12,912 nucleotides of DNA from an uncultured Bacteroidales bacterium (GTDB lineage: Bacteria > Bacteroidota > Bacteroidia > Bacteroidales > FEN-979): positions 1-12,912 of the forward strand of contig CAIYQH010000011.1 of the NCBI GenBank assembly GCA_903928285.1, read 5' to 3'. A model generated the notes under the pieces. That model made no database searches, was not told the DNA's origin, and worked only from the letters and a program-made list of their open reading frames with translations. Made by a program: the position numbers and the translations under genes. How positions within the stretch are numbered: the first letter of the stretch is position 1; each line of letters begins with the position of its first letter. Positions 7,201 to 12,912 of this stretch are shown in pieces.

Positions 7201-8106
7201 ATGTTGAAATTGAAGATCGTGGAGACCATGAAACAGTCTTACCCGGGGATCAATCCATCCATTGCCGGCTGGAAGGGACAGGAGATTACCGACTTCCAGG
7301 AGGAGCTGGTGCGCAGGGTCAACGCGAATATCAGCGAGAAGTGGTTTTATACCCATATGAAGGGCACACAAACCTCGCTTCCGCGGATCGACATGCGGAA
7401 CTTTTTAAGCAGGTTTGCCGGCTATGCAAACTGGGACGATTTTGTCTATCAGAACCGGGAGATCCTTCCTGCGGCCCGTCCGGCGACATCGGCCAACCGT
7501 TATTTCATCCTGATCCCCCTGTTTGTACTGGTCGTATTTTGTGTTTTTTACGGACTTTTCAGGCTCTTTAATACCCAGGAGTACCAGTTCTGTTTTTTTG
7601 ATGCCGACACCCGCGAACCGGTAACCAACGGCAAGGTTGAGATCAGGCTGCTGCTGGAACATGAGTCGCCGGTTACCGCTTACTGCAGTCCGGAGGGTTG
7701 TTTTCAGCTGAAAACCGATAAAAGCAGCATCCGGATGGTGGTGTCCTCGCCCTATTATAAAACCGACACCATCACGCGTGTGTTGACCAAACTTGGCCAT
7801 CATGAAGTCATCAGCCTTCATCCGAACGATTATGCACTGATGATCCATTTCTTTTCGGAGATGAAGGTCGCCGACTGGCAAAAGCGCAGGAGCCGGCTGG
7901 AAAAGATGATCTGTGAGGATGCACTGATCTACCAGGTCTATCACGACAGGGAGGCCGCCGGCATGGAGCTGCTGAACAAGCAGGAGTTTATCGATAAACT
8001 CACCATCCCGACCGGAAGCCTGAAGAATATTGAGATCCTCGATACCCGGTTCAGGGAGGATAAGATCTCGGTGTTGAAATTCCGGGTTAAAAAAGCCAGT
8101 AAATGA
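7201..8106 (+). CDS. Single-pass membrane protein with cytoplasmic N-domain and two-part extracytoplasmic region, unknown function
   Basis: Counted from ATG 7201 the product has 301 residues. A start at TTG 7171 would add 10. Residues 1-85 are a hydrophilic domain with YPGINPSIAGWKGQEITDFQ, EKWFYTH, LPRID and FAGYANWDDF. I recall this pattern at the N-terminus of other Bacteroidota membrane proteins without known function. One membrane helix spans about 101-123. Residues 128-205 look like an Ig-like or carboxypeptidase-regulatory-like beta domain (FFDADTREPVTNGKVEI, then SPEGCFQLKTD). Residues 210-301 are a mixed domain with WQKRRSRLEKMICEDALIY, then FIDKLTIPTGSLKNIEI, possibly of an NTF2-like fold (speculative). 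The stop overlaps the next start in ATGA (8103-8106), so the two proteins are translationally coupled and probably act together. A role linking cytoplasm to periplasm is inference. Confidence 0.75.
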   Translation: MLKLKIVETMKQSYPGINPSIAGWKGQEITDFQEELVRRVNANISEKWFYTHMKGTQTSLPRIDMRNFLSRFAGYANWDDFVYQNREILPAARPATSANRYFILIPLFVLVVFCVFYGLFRLFNTQEYQFCFFDADTREPVTNGKVEIRLLLEHESPVTAYCSPEGCFQLKTDKSSIRMVVSSPYYKTDTITRVLTKLGHHEVISLHPNDYALMIHFFSEMKVADWQKRRSRLEKMICEDALIYQVYHDREAAGMELLNKQEFIDKLTIPTGSLKNIEILDTRFREDKISVLKFRVKKASK

Positions 8107-8744
8107 AACGGATTTTTCGATTATCGGCAATAATCCTCATCTACCTGGTCACCTGCGGGAAGAGCTGCAATGACGCGAAATCGGATGAATCGGCGCTGGA
8201 GAATGCCCGTGAGCGTATGGCTCACGATAGCATAACCTCCGTTTTTTCATCCGACAGTTTATCGCAGTCCTCGCTCAGGGCCTTCGAAAACGCCGCAAAG
8301 AATAAACTCTCCGATTTTTCCGATTACCTTCAGATCATGGAGGATTCTTCAACGGGTCAGGCTTTCAGGACCAAGACAGGGGAGATGATCCGCGACCTGT
8401 TTTTATCCGCTGATGTCCGTTTCCGGTTTGCAGCCCCCGGCCGCAGTGAAATGAAGGAAGTATCCCTTGAAGAATTGCTCGAAACAGACATTAAGGTCCA
8501 GCCGGCGGGACAAAAAATGGTCTTCGATTCGGCCAGGGTAATAAAGAAGCTGCAGATGGACAATGACTCAACCTGCTCAGGCAGGCTGGCATTCCTCCTG
8601 CGATATGGCAACCCGTCGCTGTCAGGTAAGAAAGGAAACGAATGCGCCGAAAAGAGCATCGACATCTTTGCCGTGAAGTGCCGGAAAATTTTCGGAAGCG
8701 ACACCCTCCGGGTATGGAAGGTGTTCCTTGGTGATATGCGATGA
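8103..8744 (+). CDS. Probable lipoprotein of unknown function, coupled to the upstream membrane protein
   Basis: The 213-residue product begins with basic MKRIFR and hydrophobic residues 7-17, then LVTC with C18 as a possible lipidation site. Threonine just before the cysteine is not the favoured residue, so secretion by signal peptidase I or a membrane anchor remains possible. The mature part is acidic and helical at 25-85 (ALENARERMAHDSI, then SLRAFENAAKNKLSDF). It is followed by a mixed region with VRFRFA, VQPAGQKMVFDSARVIKKL and a C-terminal strand, TLRVWKVFLGDM. Cys158, Cys181 and Cys193 could form disulphides. I do not recognise a family. The start ATG overlaps the stop of the membrane-protein gene by four bases. 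The stop is only 14 bases from the end of the convergent barrel gene, and no terminator is visible in that gap. Confidence 0.75.
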   Translation: MKRIFRLSAIILIYLVTCGKSCNDAKSDESALENARERMAHDSITSVFSSDSLSQSSLRAFENAAKNKLSDFSDYLQIMEDSSTGQAFRTKTGEMIRDLFLSADVRFRFAAPGRSEMKEVSLEELLETDIKVQPAGQKMVFDSARVIKKLQMDNDSTCSGRLAFLLRYGNPSLSGKKGNECAEKSIDIFAVKCRKIFGSDTLRVWKVFLGDMR

Positions 8745-8758
8745 CTCGGTTTTGAATC

Positions 8759-9724
8759 TCAAGATACCTTTCCGTGGCTGAAACCCAGTAAAATTCTGAT
8801 AAACACACTAAAACAGGGTTTGTAAGCAGGATATCCCTGCAGGTTAACAGGGTAGTATTGCATATTGAAGCCGGGTTCCAGCCCGAAGAGGTCAGATAAG
8901 GGGAAACCAACGCCTGCCCCAACTATGCCCCCAAAGCCAAGTCCGTATTGCACTGTGTTGAATTCCTGACTATTGGGACCAGAATATCCGGAAGGTCCGT
9001 ATATGTTAATCAGGTTATATTCTCTTCCCTGAACAACCAGTACATGTTTCTTTACATGTGTATAAACCATTGAAATACCTCCGTTTAAAAAGAGATAGAT
9101 CTTCGATTTTAAAGGAAAAGATCTCTGGTATCCAAGGTCAAGCATGGCCCTCTCTTCTTTGCCTGAAATTGGCAAATAGCGGTAATCATGCTGATCTGTT
9201 AAATATGTCGGTGGATTAACCTCGATTTTTAATACGTCTTCAGCTTTAAGCTGGACATAATTTGCCTGAAGGAACAGCCCGTTTTTTTTGTTTAAATTCA
9301 ACCTGAGAAAAACACCAACAGTAATTGCAACATTGTAATGCATCTTAAGCGGGAAACTTTCCAAACTACCTGGATAACCTGGAATTACTATTTTTCCGGT
9401 ATCGGAAATTCCTAACAAAGCTTTAAACTCATTGCTTTGAAAAATGTTTTTAATTAAGAAATCCACGGTATTTACATTTCCCGGTGTTCCATTGTAATAG
9501 TTTGCAGAATAACTGTTTGGAAAATACCCTCCAAAATTTATCCCATAGGCCCACCGGCCGATCGAGTCCTTCTCCTCCTGGTAATCGGCCCAGGGATCCT
9601 CCTTCCCGTTTTTCATCCTGGCCTTGACATTTTTCTGGGGCTCCCTTTTCTGGGCATGGGAGGGAAGTGTAAGGATCAGAAACAGCGAGAGGAGAAAAAG
9701 TGGAATGATCCGGGTTGGCTTCAT
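8759..9724 (-). CDS. Probable outer-membrane beta-barrel protein
   Basis: From ATG 9724 the product has 321 residues. Its signal peptide runs to A24 (hydrophobic 6-20, SHA|Q). A short charged linker (about 25-55) precedes WAYGINFGGYFPNSYSANYY, the typical first strand and loop of a Bacteroidota outer-membrane barrel. Alternating hydrophobic strands follow to the end, for example MHYNVAITVGVFLRLNL, GLFLQANYVQL, KIYLFLNGGISMVYTHV, VQYGLGFGGIVGAGVGFPL and CFSVFIRILLGF. No substrate can be assigned. A longer frame from TTG 9769 exists, but it would translate through a perfect -7 promoter element (9750-9757) and would bury the signal peptide, so ATG 9724 is preferred. Base composition changes sharply near 9535. 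The gene lies after the SPFH/TonB-domain pair on the same strand but has its own promoter. Confidence 0.8.
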   Translation of the reverse strand: MKPTRIIPLFLLSLFLILTLPSHAQKREPQKNVKARMKNGKEDPWADYQEEKDSIGRWAYGINFGGYFPNSYSANYYNGTPGNVNTVDFLIKNIFQSNEFKALLGISDTGKIVIPGYPGSLESFPLKMHYNVAITVGVFLRLNLNKKNGLFLQANYVQLKAEDVLKIEVNPPTYLTDQHDYRYLPISGKEERAMLDLGYQRSFPLKSKIYLFLNGGISMVYTHVKKHVLVVQGREYNLINIYGPSGYSGPNSQEFNTVQYGLGFGGIVGAGVGFPLSDLFGLEPGFNMQYYPVNLQGYPAYKPCFSVFIRILLGFSHGKVS

Positions 9725-9749
9725 TTTTATGGATTTGTTTTTACAACCG

Positions 9750-9757
9750 CAAAAGTA
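9750..9757 (-). promoter_or_regulatory. Perfect -7 promoter element for the barrel gene
   Basis: TACTTTTG on the minus strand matches TAnnTTTG exactly and ends 25 bases before the ATG at 9724. No convincing -33 TTTG lies 19-21 bases upstream, so promoter strength is uncertain. It decides the start-codon choice for the barrel gene. Confidence 0.6.
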
Positions 9758-9771
9758 CACATTTTTCAAAT

Positions 9772-9798
9772 CCGGGTTGCCTGTGGAACAACCGGTTG
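9772..9798 (-). terminator. Weak hairpin after the TonB-domain gene
   Basis: On the minus strand CAACCGG/CCGGTTG sequences (9789-9798) can pair with CAACCCGG (9772-9779) across a 9-base loop, followed by ATTTG rather than a real T tract. CAACCGGTTG at 9789-9798 is also a perfect 10-bp palindrome. It could be a leaky terminator or an operator for the barrel promoter next to it. Confidence 0.3.
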
Positions 9799-9815
9799 AT
9801 ATAATGGCAAATAGC

Positions 9816-10235
9816 TTACAGGTTTATCGTATACTCATAGACCACCGGCTTTGGCTCCTCAGCCGTATCCGGCGCTTTAACGGCAGCCTCCGAGTAGGTA
9901 TACCGGATCCCCGCCGGGAGTTTGAAGTTGATACTGGTTTTGGTGGTCATCTTCACCCGCAGCCCCCTGTTCTTTACCCGCTCGAACTGCAGCAGGCCGA
10001 TCACCCGGAGCGCCTCTTCATCGCAGCCATGGCCCAGCCCCTTGAGAATATGCGCGTTTTTCACCTCCCCGGTGTCGAGAATGTCGTATTCAACCACCAC
10101 CGATCCTTCAACCCCTGCCGCCAGTGCCGTCTGCGGATATTGAACGTTTTCGGCAATAAATGCCTTGAAAGCCTCGCTGCCACCCGGGAACTTCGGGGTG
10201 TTCAGGAATTGTCTCTTCTTTTGAAAGCCTGCCAT
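9816..10235 (-). CDS. Stand-alone TonB C-terminal-domain protein without membrane anchor
   Basis: The 139-residue product is almost entirely a TonB C-terminal domain (about 13-107). It contains FPGGSEAFKAFIAENVQYP, GVEGSVVVEYDILDTGEV and the family signature GLGHGCDEEALRVI (67-79). Known TonB proteins have an N-terminal membrane helix and a Pro-rich linker that reach TonB-dependent receptors. Here the protein starts MAGFQKKRQFLN, with no signal peptide, helix or linker, so it is predicted to be cytoplasmic. About 30 extra residues (EAAVKAPDTAEEPKPVVYEY) follow the domain. The start lies four bases after the stop of the SPFH gene (TAG CGAA ATG), which implies one transcript and translational coupling. 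ExbB/ExbD coupling is unlikely for this form. A role as partner or regulator of the SPFH assembly is inference. Confidence 0.85.
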   Translation of the reverse strand: MAGFQKKRQFLNTPKFPGGSEAFKAFIAENVQYPQTALAAGVEGSVVVEYDILDTGEVKNAHILKGLGHGCDEEALRVIGLLQFERVKNRGLRVKMTTKTSINFKLPAGIRYTYSEAAVKAPDTAEEPKPVVYEYTINL

Positions 10236-10239
10236 TTCG

Positions 10240-12537
10240 CTAAACTGATGTTTGGTTTTTCTTTTCGGTTGGCTCTACGATTTTTTTTGTCAGGAAGGCG
10301 CCCAGGAGCTGGCCCAGTCCGCCGCTTCCCCCGTCTCCGCTGGTGACCAGCGTATCAGGAACCACCTTGACATTGCCGGTCGCCAGTTTTTCGGCAACCT
10401 GCACGGCAATTACCCCCTCCTGGCCGATGGCCTGGCGTTGTTTTTCATAAGCCTCGGCCGTGGCGGTACCCTCCGCGAGGATGGCCACCCCCTTGGCCCT
10501 GCCGATCGACTCAATACCCGATGCCTCGCCGGCCTTTTCGAGCCGCGTCGATTCACCCTTGCCTTCGGCCTCCTTGATGGCCTTCTGCTTGCGGTTCTCT
10601 GCAATCTTCACCTCGATTTCCGACTGTACCAGGTCGACCTGCTTGTCGGCTTCGGCCGTGGTTTTGGCCATGGCGATACGGGTTTGCTGCGCCTTCTGCT
10701 GTTCCACGTACATCGCCTGCTCCTGCTGCGCAATGATGCGTTCCGTCTGGGTTTTCATCAGGTTTTCGGGCAGCTGGATCTGGCAGATCAGCACCGAAAC
10801 CAGTTCAACGTGGTACTTCTCAAGCTCCCTGCGGGCGCGGTCTTCGGCCTTCTGCTGCTCTTCGTGGCGGTTTTGCATAAAGTTCATGGCCGAGGTCGCC
10901 GATGCCTGGTTCCGGAAGCTCGAATCGATCATGGGGTGGATCACATGTTCTATCAGGTTCTGGATCGAACCGATCTTGGCAACCATGTAGGGCGCCTGGT
11001 CGGGACGGACCCGGATGACGACCTTCACCGATACGCTGATCTCAAACCCGTCGTGCGAAACGACCTTCAGCGGGTCGAACCTGGTTTCCTGGGCCTCATC
11101 CCAGTCGATGGTGATGTTGGTGGTATCCACGATATAAGCGATGTAGGCCCGGCGGTTCAGATAATAGATACCGGGACCGGCCACCTCCTGCTGGATACCG
11201 CGGTATCCTTTTGGTACGACATAACGCTCAATACCAACGTCGATGCGGGTTTCAGCGTTTTTCGATTCATCGGTGGTCACCTCGGGCGTTACGTCGGTGA
11301 TTTCAGCTTCAGCCACCTTTTTGGCAATTTCATGGATATGGGGCGGCTCCATGCCGACATTCGACACCACTACAGCCACCTGGCCGCGCTCAACCACCGC
11401 CACATTATCGAGCTCGACGCTGAACATCAGCGAATTGATATAATAGGTTCCGGGTTTAAGCACGTCAAACTGCGGACCGCGCTGGCCACCGTTTTCAAGG
11501 AATTTCGTGACATCCTGGAAATTATTGTGCCCGGGGATGGGCTTGGCTACAAATTCGGTTTCGGGAAGGGGCTGGCCGTCCCTGGCAACAACAATCCCCA
11601 CCTTCTGGTCGGGGATGATGATGGTCTCCTTGATCTCAACCCTGAAAAGGTCGGTATTAACACGGTATTTGCCGGGCAGCAGGATGGAGACCTGAGGCCC
11701 TTTTTCGCCGTTGTTGTTCAGAAAGGCTTCGCCATCCTCGTAATTGCTATGTCCTTCGACGGTTCTTGCGAGCAGGCGCCCGCCGCTGATCTGTTTGCCA
11801 TCCTGGGAGGTGACGATCCCGATCTGGCCCTTGTCGATCACCGTTACATTCACGGTTTTGACCTTGAACAGCAGGGGATTGATTCGGTAGTTGCCCGGAG
11901 GCAGGGTCCTGATCTGGGGACCCTTTTCCCCGCCATTTTTCAGAAATGCTTCACCATCCTGGTACAAATCACAGGCCACGACCTTTCCAAAGATACGGCC
12001 CGGAGGAATGGGCGCCCCGTCGATCGATTCCACGATGCCGATCTGGTTCTCGCCGATGATGGTGACCGGCTCGATCCTTACATTAAAAAGAAAGGGATGA
12101 ATACGGTAGATCCCCGGCGGCAGGAACTGGATCTGGGTGCCCTTTTGTCCACCGTTTTTAAGGAACATCTCGCCATCCTGGAAGAGGTTGCAGTCGACAG
12201 TTCGCGCAAAGATCTTGCCCGATGGCACGGGATTCCCGTCGACCGAGATCACTACGCCGATCTCATCCTTGCCGATAACCGTGAATTCCTGTTTGCGCGT
12301 CTTGTAGATAAAGGGGATCAGCAGGTATAACCCAGGTCCTTTGGTACGGGCCTGGACCCCGATCTCGTTGCTCATTGCAAAGACACGGTCCTTCGGCATC
12401 TCCTTGCCGAACCAGCGGCGTTCCAGCACGTTGATCTCCTTGCCCCCGACAATCAGGATAGAACTGTAGAGAAAGATACAAATAAAAATAGCAGCCAGGA
12501 TGATGACCGCCAGCAACAACGCAGATGTGATAGCCAT
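10240..12537 (-). CDS. Membrane-anchored SPFH/flotillin-family protein with four vault-like tandem repeats
   Basis: The 765-residue protein has an N-terminal membrane helix (about 5-30). After a linker come four tandem repeats of 73-74 residues (85-157, 158-230, 231-304, 305-378) and a partial fifth. Each has V-[IT]-V/I-I followed by IGIV--DG, then DGEAFLKNGGEKGPQ and LPPGNYRINPLLF. An SPFH domain follows (about 435-600: YVVPKGYRGIQQ, VVSHDGFEISVSVKVVIRV, LIEHVIHPMI, VELVSVLICQIQLPENL). Then comes a long Glu/Ala/Lys/Gln-rich coiled coil (about 555-705) and a flotillin-like end (VAEKLATGNVKVVPDTLVTSG, then GLGQLLGAFL). SPFH proteins form large ring or cage assemblies on membranes. Repeats, SPFH shoulder, cap helix and Gly/Leu-rich end occur in the same order as in major vault protein, though that protein has no membrane helix. 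The start ATG 12537 lies 17 bases after a perfect -7 element. It is followed closely by the TonB-domain gene. Confidence 0.9.
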   Translation of the reverse strand: MAITSALLLAVIILAAIFICIFLYSSILIVGGKEINVLERRWFGKEMPKDRVFAMSNEIGVQARTKGPGLYLLIPFIYKTRKQEFTVIGKDEIGVVISVDGNPVPSGKIFARTVDCNLFQDGEMFLKNGGQKGTQIQFLPPGIYRIHPFLFNVRIEPVTIIGENQIGIVESIDGAPIPPGRIFGKVVACDLYQDGEAFLKNGGEKGPQIRTLPPGNYRINPLLFKVKTVNVTVIDKGQIGIVTSQDGKQISGGRLLARTVEGHSNYEDGEAFLNNNGEKGPQVSILLPGKYRVNTDLFRVEIKETIIIPDQKVGIVVARDGQPLPETEFVAKPIPGHNNFQDVTKFLENGGQRGPQFDVLKPGTYYINSLMFSVELDNVAVVERGQVAVVVSNVGMEPPHIHEIAKKVAEAEITDVTPEVTTDESKNAETRIDVGIERYVVPKGYRGIQQEVAGPGIYYLNRRAYIAYIVDTTNITIDWDEAQETRFDPLKVVSHDGFEISVSVKVVIRVRPDQAPYMVAKIGSIQNLIEHVIHPMIDSSFRNQASATSAMNFMQNRHEEQQKAEDRARRELEKYHVELVSVLICQIQLPENLMKTQTERIIAQQEQAMYVEQQKAQQTRIAMAKTTAEADKQVDLVQSEIEVKIAENRKQKAIKEAEGKGESTRLEKAGEASGIESIGRAKGVAILAEGTATAEAYEKQRQAIGQEGVIAVQVAEKLATGNVKVVPDTLVTSGDGGSGGLGQLLGAFLTKKIVEPTEKKNQTSV
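11404..12285 (-). repeat. Four-fold intragenic repeat encoding 73-74-residue units
   Basis: The coding segments 12285-12067, 12066-11848, 11847-11626 and 11625-11404 encode units that align end to end. Units 1 and 2 are closest in protein sequence. Units 3 and 4 each carry one extra residue, in the stretch before the E/Q-DGE motif. Divergence at DNA level shows these are old duplications, not a recent slippage array. Confidence 0.85.
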
Positions 12538-12554
12538 AACGAAAATATTTTTAT

Positions 12555-12562
12555 CAAAGTTA
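12555..12562 (-). promoter_or_regulatory. Perfect -7 promoter element of the SPFH/TonB-domain operon
   Basis: TAACTTTG on the minus strand is an exact match to TAnnTTTG and lies 17 bases before the ATG at 12537. The 5-prime leader would be only about 10 bases. No clear -33 TTTG is seen 19-21 bases further upstream. Confidence 0.6.
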
Positions 12563-12679
12563 AGAATTTTTCGGGCTGGTTGATGCGGAATTTGCTATTT
12601 CATTTACCCCTGTAACCGGGGAAAGCTGGTTTTAAGGGGAGGTATGGGCAGGGGTTAGGTGCTGCATTAATTAATTTTC

Positions 12680-12758
12680 ACCACAATAGTCACAATAGAC
12701 AACAATAGAAAATATTCCCGCAGGGAAAACTATTGTGCCCTACTGTGACTATTGTGGT
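12680..12758. repeat. 79-base imperfect palindrome, possible dispersed intergenic repeat
   Basis: ACCACAATAGTCACAATAG (12680-12698) pairs with CTACTGTGACTATTGTGGT (12740-12758), with one mismatch in 19. Inside it ACAATAG (12702-12708) pairs with CTATTGT (12730-12736), and at the centre TTCCC (12715-12719) pairs with GGGAA (12723-12727). The left arm also holds three direct copies of ACAATAG at 9-10 base spacing. It is flanked by TTTTC on the left and by seven A on the right, so neither strand has a T tract 3-prime of the hairpin. It does not look like an intrinsic terminator. A REP- or MITE-like element or a structured RNA is possible. Confidence 0.7.
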
Positions 12759-12912
12759 AAAAAAACCTATGAATACGCGAGCAAATCCTCGTTTTACATT
12801 GCAAATATCTTGCCTTTGCCTTGACAAGGCTCAGTTCACACAGTCTCATTGCAAAAAATATCTGCAACATGAAAAAGTTATAACTTTACCTGTTGATTGC
12901 CCACCTTTCGAT
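12759..12912. other. Non-coding right edge with short palindromes, possible promoter of a gene outside the window
   Basis: No convincing coding frame was seen here. GCCTTGACAAGGC (12818-12830) is a 6-bp palindrome with a one-base centre. ATTGCAAATATCT (12799-12811) recurs as ATTGCAAAAAATATCT (12848-12863). AAAGTTATAACTTT (12874-12887) is a perfect 14-bp palindrome containing TAACTTTA, one base off the -7 consensus on the plus strand. A promoter reading out of the window to the right is possible but weak. Confidence 0.35.

Noticed and set aside
7405..8130. A 241-codon minus-strand frame opposite the membrane-protein gene
   Set aside because: It has no motif or plausible start signal. The plus-strand frame has a clear membrane helix and a coupled downstream gene.
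8759..9769. Longer version of the barrel gene starting at TTG 9769
   Set aside because: The extra 15 codons overlap a perfect -7 promoter element and push the signal peptide inward. The ATG at 9724 gives a normal signal peptide.
10252..12330. A 692-codon open frame on the plus strand opposite the SPFH gene
   Set aside because: It has no recognisable domain, its composition (many His, Asp, Gly, Leu) is that of an antisense shadow of a GC-rich gene, and the minus-strand frame has clear SPFH and repeat motifs.
12680..12758. The long palindrome as a CRISPR remnant or a terminator
   Set aside because: The repeated ACAATAG units are too short and lack unique spacers for CRISPR, and neither strand has a T tract after the hairpin.

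Overview
The window looks like a piece of a Bacteroidota chromosome, probably Bacteroidales or a close relative (inference). Three signs support this. A secreted glycoside hydrolase ends in a type IX secretion (T9SS) sorting domain. Several start codons are preceded by A-rich stretches rather than Shine-Dalgarno sites. Bacteroidota-type -7 elements (TAnnTTTG) sit just upstream of several genes. No tRNA, rRNA, transposase, phage gene or CRISPR array was seen.

Layout from left to right. A strong terminator for a gene outside the window (30-62) is followed by a plus-strand pair: a large secreted repeat protein rich in Tyr, Gly and Trp (160-2652), and 27 bases later a GH53 endo-beta-1,4-galactanase with a T9SS tail (2680-3999). 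Converging on them is a minus-strand group read from 6978 down to 4031: a secreted protein faintly like Skp/OmpH, two small membrane proteins, and an envelope protein that fuses an FGE-sulfatase domain to an OmpA peptidoglycan-binding domain. A 192-base divergent intergenic region (6979-7170), centred on a perfect 11-bp inverted repeat, separates this group from a translationally coupled plus-strand pair (7201-8106, 8103-8744). That pair encodes a single-pass membrane protein and a probable lipoprotein.

The right half is on the minus strand. A large membrane-anchored SPFH protein (12537-10240) carries four tandem vault-like repeats. Four bases after it comes a soluble TonB C-terminal-domain protein (10235-9816). 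A probable outer-membrane barrel protein (9724-8759) follows, with its own perfect -7 element. The last 375 bases (12538-12912) hold no recognisable gene. They contain the SPFH promoter and a 79-base imperfect palindrome.

The genes share an envelope theme: secretion, peptidoglycan anchoring, a membrane scaffold, a TonB-type domain and a barrel. The most unusual items are the SPFH protein, whose domain order parallels the eukaryotic major vault protein, its coupling to an unanchored TonB domain, and the FGE-OmpA fusion, which lacks the catalytic cysteines of true formylglycine-generating enzymes.
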